From the NCBI GenBank assembly GCA_020072805.1, contig JAIQGC010000061.1, forward strand, positions 1 through 40,694: 40,694 nucleotides of DNA. Direction: 5' to 3'. Under the pieces are notes generated by a model that was not told the origin of the DNA, searched no databases, and saw nothing but the letters and a program-made list of their open reading frames with translations. Of this stretch, positions 8,413-16,072 are shown piece after piece. This stretch comes from Terriglobia bacterium (GTDB lineage: Bacteria > Acidobacteriota > Terriglobia > Acidiferrales > UBA7541). Numbering within the stretch: the stretch's first letter is position 1; each line of letters starts with the position of its first letter. The translations under genes were made by a program, and so were the position numbers.

Positions 8413-8511
8413 GGGGGCGAAAGGGGTCCGGTGACTCTCCCGGCCTTCAAAGCCGGCGATCCCTGCCATCGAGGCAGGAATGGTGGATTCGACTTCCACA
8501 CGCCTCCGCCA
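8413..8511 (+). tRNA. selC: Selenocysteine tRNA, anticodon TCA
   Basis: 99 nt including an encoded CCA, which is the length class of bacterial tRNA-Sec. The acceptor strands are GGGGGCG (8413-8419) and CGCCTCC (8501-8507), followed by discriminator G and CCA. The eighth acceptor position is A-A rather than a pair. The D arm contains CCGGTGAC, as in E. coli selC (CCGGTGAG). The anticodon stem CCGGC/GCCGG (8440-8444, 8452-8456) closes the loop CTTCAAA with anticodon TCA at 8447-8449. The long variable arm is a perfect CCTGCC/GGCAGG stem (8462-8467, 8473-8478), and the T arm is GTGGA-TTCGACT-TCCAC. The gene implies UGA recoding in this organism, although selA, selB, selD and selenoprotein genes are not in the window. 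Confidence 0.95.
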
Positions 8512-8583
8512 GATCCGGTTTTTTCTTATCCTGAAATACGAAGTTGCGGTGGGCCGATTGACGAGCGGATTGCCGGGCGGACG

Positions 8584-10053
8584 ATGAAGATACTGCTGGT
8601 GGCGAGCGAAGGAGTGCCCTACGCGAAGACGGGCGGGCTGGCCGACGTGGTCGGCGGGCTGTCCAAGGCGCTGGTGGAGGCGGGGCACGAGGTGGCGGTG
8701 GTGCTGCCGCGCTACCGCGGAATCAAGCCCGGGCCGGTGGTGAAGGCCAGCGTGACGGTGGCGCAGGGCGGGGCGCTGCGGTTTCCGGCGATTACCGGCG
8801 GGCGGCGCGTGAAGGGCGTGCGCTATTTTTTTGTGGAGGACGCCGAGTATTTCGACCGCGAGGGGATTTACGGCGACCGCAGCGGCGATTATGCGGACAA
8901 TGCCGAGCGCTATGGCGAATTCTGCCGCGCGGCGATTGAAATCGTAAAGCAGGTGTGGCCGGCGGAGGTGATTCACTGCCACGACTGGCAGGCCGGGTTG
9001 CTGCCGGTGCTGCTGCGCTCGGAATTTGCCAATGATCCGGCGGTGAACAAGATTCCGGTGGTGTTCACGATTCACAATATGGGCTATCACGGGCTGTTCG
9101 AAAAGGAGGCGCTCGAGCGCGCCGGCATTCCGGAGAGCGAATATCATCCGGGAGGCCTTGAATTTTTCGACAGCGTGAACCTGCTCAAGGGCGGGCTGGT
9201 GTACGCGGATTACCTGACCACGGTGAGCCGGAAATACGCCGAGGAGATTCAGACGCCGGAGTTTGGGCATGGGCTGGATGGCGTGGTGCGCGAGCGGCGC
9301 GGGCGCTTGCGCGGGATTTTGAACGGCGCGGATTACGCGGAGTGGAATCCGGAGACGGACCGCAAGATCGCGGCGAATTATTCGGCGGCGGAGTTGCGCG
9401 GGAAGAAAAAATGCCGCGCGGACCTGCTGGAAGCGTTTCATTTGGGAAAAAACGGGGAAGGGCGCGCGGTGGTGGGAATGGTGTCGCGCTTCGCGGGGCA
9501 GAAGGGGTTCGATTTGATCGAAGAGCAGGCGGAAGCGCTGCTGAAAGAAGACCTTCTGCTGGTGGCGCTGGGCCAGGGCGAGGAGCGCTACGAAAAAATG
9601 TTCAAGCGGCTGGCGGCGAAGCATGCGGGGCGCGCGGGCGTGAAGATCGCCTACAACGACGAGCTGGCGCATAAGATCGTGGCCGGAGCGGATATTTTCC
9701 TGATGCCCTCGCGCTACGAGCCCTGCGGCCTGAGCCAGATCTACAGCCTGAAATACGGCACGGTGCCGGTGGTGCGGGCCACGGGCGGTTTGGATGATAC
9801 GATTGAGGCGGTGGACCCGGCGACGGGAACCGGAACCGGGTTCAAGTTCGCGGCCTATACTGGCGAGGCGATGATGGGGGCGTTGCGCGAGGCGCTGACG
9901 TGTTATAAGGACGACGCGCTGTGGCGGAAGATTCAGGCTGCGGGGATGGGGCGCGATTTTTCCTGGAAGGCATCCGCCGCCGAGTACGGTAAGCTATATG
10001 AGGAAGCGCTGGCGGGACGAAACCAAATGCGCGGAGCAGCATCTAAAGTCTGA
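8584..10053 (+). CDS. glgA: Glycogen synthase, ADP-glucose type (GT5)
   Basis: 489 residues from ATG 8584, close to the usual 470-490. The N-terminal ADP-glucose-binding motif is KTGGLADVVGGLSKAL with Lys15, as in E. coli GlgA. The catalytic region includes IHCHDWQAGLLPVLL and VVFTIHNMGYHGLF. The C-terminal Rossmann domain shows VSRFAGQKGFDLI, and the acceptor/phosphate-binding motif is PSRYEPCGLSQIYSLKYGT, followed by VRATGGLDDTIEA. It elongates alpha-1,4-glucan from ADP-glucose. No other glycogen gene (glgB, glgC, glgP) is adjacent. A longer open frame upstream runs through the tRNA gene and is not credible. The preceding 72 nt after selC hold no clear promoter. Confidence 0.95.
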   Translation: MKILLVASEGVPYAKTGGLADVVGGLSKALVEAGHEVAVVLPRYRGIKPGPVVKASVTVAQGGALRFPAITGGRRVKGVRYFFVEDAEYFDREGIYGDRSGDYADNAERYGEFCRAAIEIVKQVWPAEVIHCHDWQAGLLPVLLRSEFANDPAVNKIPVVFTIHNMGYHGLFEKEALERAGIPESEYHPGGLEFFDSVNLLKGGLVYADYLTTVSRKYAEEIQTPEFGHGLDGVVRERRGRLRGILNGADYAEWNPETDRKIAANYSAAELRGKKKCRADLLEAFHLGKNGEGRAVVGMVSRFAGQKGFDLIEEQAEALLKEDLLLVALGQGEERYEKMFKRLAAKHAGRAGVKIAYNDELAHKIVAGADIFLMPSRYEPCGLSQIYSLKYGTVPVVRATGGLDDTIEAVDPATGTGTGFKFAAYTGEAMMGALREALTCYKDDALWRKIQAAGMGRDFSWKASAAEYGKLYEEALAGRNQMRGAASKV

Positions 10054-10133
10054 TTGGCGGAATTGATAGAATTTGGCAGGGCAGGGAATTCAATATCGAG
10101 GCGGCCCGCGGGACGCCCACAGGGGAAACGAAA

Positions 10134-10469
10134 ATGGCAGAGAACGTATTGGCGGTGAATGACGCAAATTTCGAGGCCGAAGTGATCACGGCCAGCCAGA
10201 CCCAGCCGGTGGTGGTGGACTTCTGGGCGGAATGGTGCCGCCCGTGCCACATGCTGGCGCCCACGGTGGCGGAAGTGGCCCAGGACTACGCCGGCAAGGT
10301 GAAAGTGACCAAGCTGAACGTGGATGAAGCCATGAATTCGGCGGGGCGCTTCAACATTCGCGGCATTCCCACGCTGCTGGTCTTCAAGGGCGGGCAGGTC
10401 GTCGGGCAGATCGTCGGCGCCGTTCCCAAGGAGCACATCACCAAGGAACTCGACCGGCACCTGGGATAA
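10134..10469 (+). CDS. trxA: Thioredoxin with WCRPC active site
   Basis: 111 residues, the standard thioredoxin length, with no signal peptide, so cytosolic. The core motif is VVVDFWAEWCRPCHMLAP, with redox cysteines at residues 35 and 38. The cis-Pro loop is IRGIPTLLVFKGGQ. The dipeptide between the cysteines is Arg-Pro rather than the classical Gly-Pro, which should change redox potential or partner choice. A Shine-Dalgarno-like AGGGGAAACG precedes ATG 10134. It stands between glgA and a methyltransferase gene, with gaps of 80 and 60 nt. Confidence 0.95.
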   Translation: MAENVLAVNDANFEAEVITASQTQPVVVDFWAEWCRPCHMLAPTVAEVAQDYAGKVKVTKLNVDEAMNSAGRFNIRGIPTLLVFKGGQVVGQIVGAVPKEHITKELDRHLG

Positions 10470-10529
10470 CTCCCCAACAAGCGGCGGCAGGGACGAAACG
10501 CGCGCACGAGTCTGTCTGGAGACGGAATC

Positions 10530-11330
10530 ATGGAAGCAGCCGAGACGACCTCACGGAAGATCAAGCCGGCTTCGCACCCGCCCATGCTGGCGGGCGAGCG
10601 CGGGCCGCAGGCCATGTCCCGGCCGGGACTGCACGATACGGTGATGAAAATCCTGGAGCCGCTGCCGCGCGGAAGAATTCTGGATTGCCCCGCGGGAGAA
10701 GGCGCGCTGGCCGAGCGCATGGTGGCCGCGGGATTTGACGTGCGCTGCAGCGACCTCTATGCGGAACTGTTTCGCCTGGACGGCGTGGAGATCAAGCAGG
10801 GAGATCTGTCCGGCACGCTGCCTTACGCGTCGGAGAGCTTCGAATACATCACTTCGCTCGACGGGCTCGAGCACATCGATTCGCCGCCGCAGGCCTTTCG
10901 TGAATACCGCCGCCTGCTGAAGCCGCGCGGCCACCTGATCATCAGCGTGCCCAACATCATGAACATCGAGGAACGCCTGAAGTGGCTTCTCTTCGGCTAC
11001 ACCTCGCACTTCAAGCCGCTCTCCGACCAGTCCAAGACGAAAATTCGTTACGACTACGCCGGTAAGGACGAAATCGCGGTGCACGCCAATCCCATCGGCT
11101 ACAACGAGCTGCGTTATTACCTGGAAAAGAACGGCTTCGCCATCCAGGGCGTCTACCGCGACTGCAAAAAAGCCAACCAGTGGCTGTATTGGCCGCTGGT
11201 GGCCCTCATTCGCCTGCTGGCCCGGCTGACGCCGGAAGCGCGCCGCAAAGACCGTTGGACCGCGGAGTTGGTGTCCGACCCGGTGCTGCTCGGCGGCAAC
11301 ACCATCATCATTCACTCCATCAAGCAGTAG
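10530..11330 (+). CDS. Class I SAM-dependent methyltransferase
   Basis: 266 residues. Motif I is RILDCPAGEGALAERM (about 50-65), followed by an acidic motif II region (VRCSDLYAELF) and motif IV-like SLDGLEHIDSPPQAF. The post-motif region LLKPRGHLIISVPNI is typical of methyltransferase type 11/MetW-like folds. A hydrophobic segment near the C-terminus (WPLVALIRLLARL) may touch membrane. The substrate cannot be inferred. It is unlike BioC in context, being 20 kb from the bio operon, and no quinone or sugar genes flank it. Confidence 0.82.
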   Translation: MEAAETTSRKIKPASHPPMLAGERGPQAMSRPGLHDTVMKILEPLPRGRILDCPAGEGALAERMVAAGFDVRCSDLYAELFRLDGVEIKQGDLSGTLPYASESFEYITSLDGLEHIDSPPQAFREYRRLLKPRGHLIISVPNIMNIEERLKWLLFGYTSHFKPLSDQSKTKIRYDYAGKDEIAVHANPIGYNELRYYLEKNGFAIQGVYRDCKKANQWLYWPLVALIRLLARLTPEARRKDRWTAELVSDPVLLGGNTIIIHSIKQ

Positions 11331-11373
11331 AGCATTCCCTTGGCCTTGGGTGACCTCCGGGGCAATTCTTCGA

Positions 11374-11403
11374 TTTACGAATGACGGGGAATGGTCATAC
11401 AAT
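11374..11403 (+). promoter_or_regulatory. Promoter of the POTRA protein gene, apparently leaderless
   Basis: TTTACG (11374-11379), an 18-nt spacer and TACAAT (11398-11403). The expected start at 11410-11411 coincides with the A of ATG 11411, and no Shine-Dalgarno sequence could be transcribed. Confidence 0.5.
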
Positions 11404-11410
11404 CCCCGCC

Positions 11411-12730
11411 ATGACTTTATACCGTGCGTCCGCGAAAATCGCGGGCTTGCTCTTTTCCTTCTATCTGCTGATTGTGCCCGAGCGCTTCGCCGCGGCGCAG
11501 ACCCATCCGGCGGAGCGCCGCCTGGGAAGCATGCGCGTCACCGGACAAAAACACTACAGCGAACAACAGATCCTTGCGGCCAGCGGGCTGCATAAGGACG
11601 ATCCGTTCAACGACAACGCTCTGAACGCCGCGACGCAGAGGCTGGGGCAGACCGGAGCATTCGAGCAGGTGAGCTTCCGCTACCGTTTCGCCGGGGAGCG
11701 CGCGGAGGTCGAGTTTTTAGTGAAAGAAGCGGGCAAATTCCACCGCTGTTCGTTTGGGAATTTTATCTGGGGCGATCCGCGGGAACTGGAGGAGCGGCTG
11801 CGCCGCGAAGTGCCGCTTTATGACGGCCAGGCGCCGGAATCGGGGGGGATGCTGGATGAGATCGCGGCCTCGCTGGAGAGGTATCTGAAGACCAAAGGGG
11901 TTGCCGGAACGGTGGAACAAACGCGCATCGGCGCGCTGAACGACGCCAATTGGGATCACCTATTTCTGGTGAAAGGACCCCGCATCAAGATTCAGAGCGT
12001 GGCGTTTCAGGGCAGGCAGGCGGTGGAAGAAGCGGTGTTGCAGCGGGAAGCGAAGCCGCTGATCGGGAGAAATTATTCCCTGATGGATTGCATGCTTTTT
12101 GGCCAGGGAACGCTCGTGCCGTTTTACCGCGAACGCGGGTATCTGCGGATGAGAATCGAGGAACCGCTGGCGAAGGTGCTGCAGCACGTTGAGGGAAGCA
12201 ACGACTACACGATGGAGATCGCCTACCGGCTGACGGAGGGTATCGCTTATCGTTGGGAGCCGGCGGAATGGACCGGAAACCGCGTGTTGTCCGCCGGCGA
12301 GCTGGATAAGATGACGAAGATGAAGCCTGGAGAAGTGGCCGGGGAGAAGAAAATTGCGCAGGGGTGGGAGACGATTGCGCAGATGTACGCAGGCAAGGGA
12401 TACGTCGCGGCGCGGCTGAAGGCGGAGCCGGTATTTGACGATACCGCCGCAACCGTTCATTTCCGCGTGACGATTTTGGAAGGGGCGCAGTACCGCATGG
12501 GAAAGTTTGAAGTGGACGGGGCCTCGGAGGCGCTGGAGAAGCGCTTGCGAGGGAAATGGCGGCTGCAGAGCGGAGAGATTTTCGATGGCGGCTCCGTGAA
12601 GGAATACATGCAAGCTGCGTTCCGGCCCGGCGCGCTGGCATCGGCCGAGGGAGCCGGGAGAGTGTCGGTGGAAACGCACCTCAATGAAGAGAATCTGACC
12701 GTGGATGTGCTTCTGCATGTGCAGCAATAA
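11411..12730 (+). CDS. Exported multi-POTRA protein without a beta-barrel
   Basis: 439 residues from ATG 11411; an in-frame ATG ten codons upstream overlaps the putative -10 box. A signal peptide (about 1-30, AGLLFSFYLLIVPERFAAAQ) directs export. The mature part reads as about five successive POTRA-like units: LGSMRVTGQKHYSEQQI; FHRCSFGNFIWGDPREL; IKIQSVAFQGRQAVEEAV with YRERGYLRMRI; YRWEPAEWTGNRVLSAGEL with YAGKGYVAARL; and YRMGKFEVDGASEALEKRL. BamA also has five POTRA domains before its 16-strand barrel, but this protein ends after the fifth, so no barrel is encoded. A role as periplasmic chaperone or scaffold for outer-membrane assembly is inferred. No omp or bam gene is next to it. Confidence 0.75.
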   Translation: MTLYRASAKIAGLLFSFYLLIVPERFAAAQTHPAERRLGSMRVTGQKHYSEQQILAASGLHKDDPFNDNALNAATQRLGQTGAFEQVSFRYRFAGERAEVEFLVKEAGKFHRCSFGNFIWGDPRELEERLRREVPLYDGQAPESGGMLDEIAASLERYLKTKGVAGTVEQTRIGALNDANWDHLFLVKGPRIKIQSVAFQGRQAVEEAVLQREAKPLIGRNYSLMDCMLFGQGTLVPFYRERGYLRMRIEEPLAKVLQHVEGSNDYTMEIAYRLTEGIAYRWEPAEWTGNRVLSAGELDKMTKMKPGEVAGEKKIAQGWETIAQMYAGKGYVAARLKAEPVFDDTAATVHFRVTILEGAQYRMGKFEVDGASEALEKRLRGKWRLQSGEIFDGGSVKEYMQAAFRPGALASAEGAGRVSVETHLNEENLTVDVLLHVQQ

Positions 12731-12746
12731 CGTGAATGGAGGCGAA

Positions 12747-13310
12747 GTGGTACGCTGCACATGGGCCGGGAATGCGCTGAATATTCCTTATCACGATGCG
12801 GAATGGGGCGTGCCGGTGCATGATGACCGCACGATTTTCGAATTCCTGATTCTGGAGGGAGCGCAGGCGGGATTGAGCTGGGACACGATTCTGCGCAAGA
12901 GAGAGCGTTACCGCGAAGTGTTCGACGGGTTCGACCCCGCGCGCGTGGCGCGATATGACCGGCGCAAGATTCAGGCGCTACTGAAGGATGCGGGAATCGT
13001 GCGCAACCGTTTGAAAGTCGCTTCGGCCGTGGCCAATGCGCGGGCGTTTTTGAAGGTGCAGGAGGAGTTCGGGACGTTCGACGCCTACATCTGGCGCTTC
13101 GTGGGTGGGCAGCCGAAGCAGAACGTCTGGAAGACGCACAAACAAATCCCTGCGCGGACGGCGGAATCGGATGCGCTGAGCAAGGATCTGAAAAAGAGCG
13201 GGTTCGGCTTCGTGGGCTCGACGATCTGTTACGCGCACATGCAGGCCACGGGCATGGTGAACGACCACCTGGTGAGTTGTTTCCGCTATGCGGAGTTGGG
13301 CGGACGGTAA
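12747..13310 (+). CDS. tag: DNA-3-methyladenine glycosylase I
   Basis: 187 residues from GTG 12747, exactly the length of E. coli Tag. GGAGG at 12738-12742 sits just upstream of this GTG. An ATG at 12705 would overlap the previous gene and add 14 residues. The protein excises 3-methyladenine from alkylated DNA. The zinc ligands of the family are in place: Cys4 (VVRCTWAG), His16 (IPYHDAEWG), and the C-terminal His and Cys in NDHLVSCFRY. The catalytic-region motif LEGAQAGLSWDTILRKRE and the GFVGSTICYAHMQATGMVN block are typical. The gene ends convergently against a minus-strand gene, with hairpin repeats between them. Confidence 0.95.
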   Translation: MVRCTWAGNALNIPYHDAEWGVPVHDDRTIFEFLILEGAQAGLSWDTILRKRERYREVFDGFDPARVARYDRRKIQALLKDAGIVRNRLKVASAVANARAFLKVQEEFGTFDAYIWRFVGGQPKQNVWKTHKQIPARTAESDALSKDLKKSGFGFVGSTICYAHMQATGMVNDHLVSCFRYAELGGR

Positions 13311-13335
13311 GGGGGAAGGCTCACTTCAACCAGTC

Positions 13336-13370
13336 ATCCTTCGGCGAACCGTTCCGGTTCGCCGAAGGAT
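13336..13370. repeat. Perfect 16-bp inverted repeat downstream of tag
   Basis: Arms at 13336-13351 and 13355-13370 are perfectly complementary around a 3-nt loop (TTC). The hairpin is very stable but has no T-tract. It lies in the gap between the convergent genes tag and the secreted protein, so it may end transcription from one or both sides or be a REP-like element. Confidence 0.8.
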
Positions 13371-13405
13371 CTCAACGGGAAGTTACTGTAGCGCGTTCAG
13401 CTGAG

Positions 13406-13442
13406 ATTCTTCGTCCCGGCAAAAGACGCCGGGACCCAGAAT
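13406..13442. repeat. Second intergenic hairpin between convergent genes
   Basis: GTCCCGGC/GCCGGGAC (13413-13420, 13428-13435) forms an inner 8-bp stem, and ATTCT/AGAAT (13406-13410, 13438-13442) an outer one. With the element at 13336 it fills most of the 171-nt gap. The sequence resembles dispersed non-coding repeats rather than a coding remnant. Confidence 0.6.
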
Positions 13443-13481
13443 GACAGATTTTATCTTTTTGCAGGTCATTCGACCGCGGAA

Positions 13482-14375
13482 CTACGGCTTGGCTGCGGGC
13501 TTCTTTTCCTCGTCCTTGGACGCAGCAGGCGGCGCCGCGGCGGGTGGCGCGGCATTCTTGGGCGTCCAGAATTCGGGGTCGGATTTTACCCATTCGGCCG
13601 GTGGATAGCTCATCCGGGGGTTCACGGCAAAGAGATTGCTTTCCGAAGATTCGATGGAAGCGGCGGCGAGTTCGGCGATCTTCTTCATCCCTTCCCCGCC
13701 CATCGAGGCCATGTACTTCTCCTCGACTGCGCTCTGGCGATCCAGTTCCGCGCCCGATTCGCTGTGTTCAAACAAAACAAAAGATCCGCTGGGCCCGCCG
13801 TACATCGCGCTGTACATCGCCCAGTTGCCCTCGGGCACGTCCTTTTCCGCGGCGGCCTTGTAGGCCTTGGCGATTTGCAGGAACTCCATTTCGTGGCCGG
13901 GCTTGACGTAGAAACGCGTGAGGGTCCAGTAGCGAGCCTTGGAGAGGTCGCGCTTGGAGGGCCGGCTGTATTCCTCGAGGTAGCGCAGGACAAACGCGTC
14001 CGCGGAATCAAGGTTGGCGCTATCGGCTCTGGCGGCGCGATCAAGAGCCGCGGAGAGAGACTGATTTTTTTGCTGCGCGTGAACGTCCTTTTCCCATGCC
14101 TCCATGGATTCGTAGGGGCCCACGAAGAGCACGCGGGGTTTGCCGGAGAGGGACTCAAAAGCGAGATAGTGCTGGGGCCATTTAGCGGCGGTGTAAGCGC
14201 GGGCAAAAGCAGCCTCGGTTTTTTCGTGATCCGCGGATTTGAGTGGCTTGATATATTCCCGGAAGATGGTGAGGACTTTGGGCGGTCCGGTCATCGCCGG
14301 TTCCTGCGCGGCAAGAGCCGCGGCGAAGCAGGCGAGAGCGAGTAGAGCCAAAGAAAAGCGGATTGGTTTAGACAT
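13482..14375 (-). CDS. Secreted protein with two NIPSNAP/ABM-like alpha-beta units
   Basis: 297 residues. The signal peptide (about 1-23, SLALLALACFAAALAAQ) predicts export. The mature protein appears to hold two similar units. The first contains VLTIFREYIKPLK, then HYLAFESLSGKPRVLFVGPY; the second contains YWTLTRFYVKPGHEMEF, then WAMYSAMYGGPSGSFVLFEH. This pattern (strand, acidic/basic helix, strand pair with Gly-Pro turn) resembles the dimeric alpha-beta barrels of NIPSNAP or antibiotic-monooxygenase-like proteins, but I recognise no named family. The C-terminus is an Ala/Pro/Lys-rich tail (AAPPAAAPPAASKDEEKK). AAGGAG lies 11 nt upstream of the ATG. It is divergent from purA. Confidence 0.7.
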   Translation of the reverse strand: MSKPIRFSLALLALACFAAALAAQEPAMTGPPKVLTIFREYIKPLKSADHEKTEAAFARAYTAAKWPQHYLAFESLSGKPRVLFVGPYESMEAWEKDVHAQQKNQSLSAALDRAARADSANLDSADAFVLRYLEEYSRPSKRDLSKARYWTLTRFYVKPGHEMEFLQIAKAYKAAAEKDVPEGNWAMYSAMYGGPSGSFVLFEHSESGAELDRQSAVEEKYMASMGGEGMKKIAELAAASIESSESNLFAVNPRMSYPPAEWVKSDPEFWTPKNAAPPAAAPPAASKDEEKKPAAKP

Positions 14376-14542
14376 GGACGTTGATTCTCCTTCTTGTGAA
14401 GTGGCGTGCGGTCAATCCGAGGGGAAACAAGGGGGAAGGTCCGGCACGTCGTAGATTAAGGAACCCGGAGCCCAGGAAAGGCTAGTCCCAAAATTGGAAT
14501 AGGGTCAAGCAAAATTGCGAGAGAAGCCCGGAAGAGTGCGCC

Positions 14543-14571
14543 TTGCGTTGAAAGCGAGGCGGGCGTACGAT
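14543..14571 (+). promoter_or_regulatory. Putative purA promoter
   Basis: TTGCGT (14543-14548), a 17-nt spacer and TACGAT (14566-14571). It would give a leader of about 108 nt containing two hairpins. Confidence 0.45.
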
Positions 14572-14611
14572 GATTTGTCTGTTCGTAGGTGTGAATTCCC
14601 GCCTGAAATTT

Positions 14612-14664
14612 CCTTCACGCAGTGACAGTGAAGGGCGGGGTGCGGGCCCCGATAGGATCGGGGC
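14612..14664 (+). other. Two hairpins in the purA leader
   Basis: CCTTCAC/GTGAAGG (14612-14618, 14628-14634) and GCCCCGAT/ATCGGGGC (14646-14653, 14657-14664) form stems of 7 and 8 bp. The second ends 21 nt before ATG 14686. They may regulate purA or be copies of a dispersed repeat. I recognise no known riboswitch class. Confidence 0.5.
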
Positions 14665-14685
14665 AGGCGGTTTGAGAGGCGCAGG

Positions 14686-15984
<1,299 letters not shown>

Positions 15985-16006
15985 AGCGGGACAGGCAATC
16001 GTGCTG

Positions 16007-16042
16007 CCGTAGCAGCGGGCACGGCATGCCGTGCCCCTACGG
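16007..16042. repeat. Palindromic intergenic element before moeA
   Basis: A perfect 20-nt palindrome (16017-16036, GGGCACGGCA followed by its complement) is flanked by CCGTAG (16007-16012) and CTACGG (16037-16042), giving a large cruciform. Its end, GCCCCTACGG, is shared with the element at 3630-3671. Confidence 0.75.
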
Positions 16043-16054
16043 GCGCTAAAGCCG

Positions 16055-16060
16055 TAGTAT
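16055..16060 (+). promoter_or_regulatory. Possible -10 element of moeA
   Basis: TAGTAT lies 12 nt before ATG 16073, so a transcript starting 6-7 nt later would have a leader of about 5 nt. No good -35 box is seen because the palindromic repeat lies there. Confidence 0.3.
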
Positions 16061-16072
16061 CTTTGACATAGC

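Larger units (their letters stand above)
14376..14685. other. 310-nt divergent intergenic region upstream of purA
   Basis: It holds a putative purA promoter (14543-14571) and two hairpins in the would-be leader, annotated separately. The left part near 14376-14400 should carry the minus-strand gene's leader. No further open reading frame or RNA gene was recognised. Confidence 0.6.

Noticed and set aside
8137-8583. Open frame extending glgA upstream by about 150 codons
   Set aside because: It runs through the previous gene and the selenocysteine tRNA, and GlgA homology begins exactly at ATG 8584.
10530-11330. The methyltransferase considered as BioC, which the biotin operon lacks
   Set aside because: It is about 19 kb from the bio operon, has a MetW/type-11 character, and shows no feature specific to malonyl-ACP methylation.
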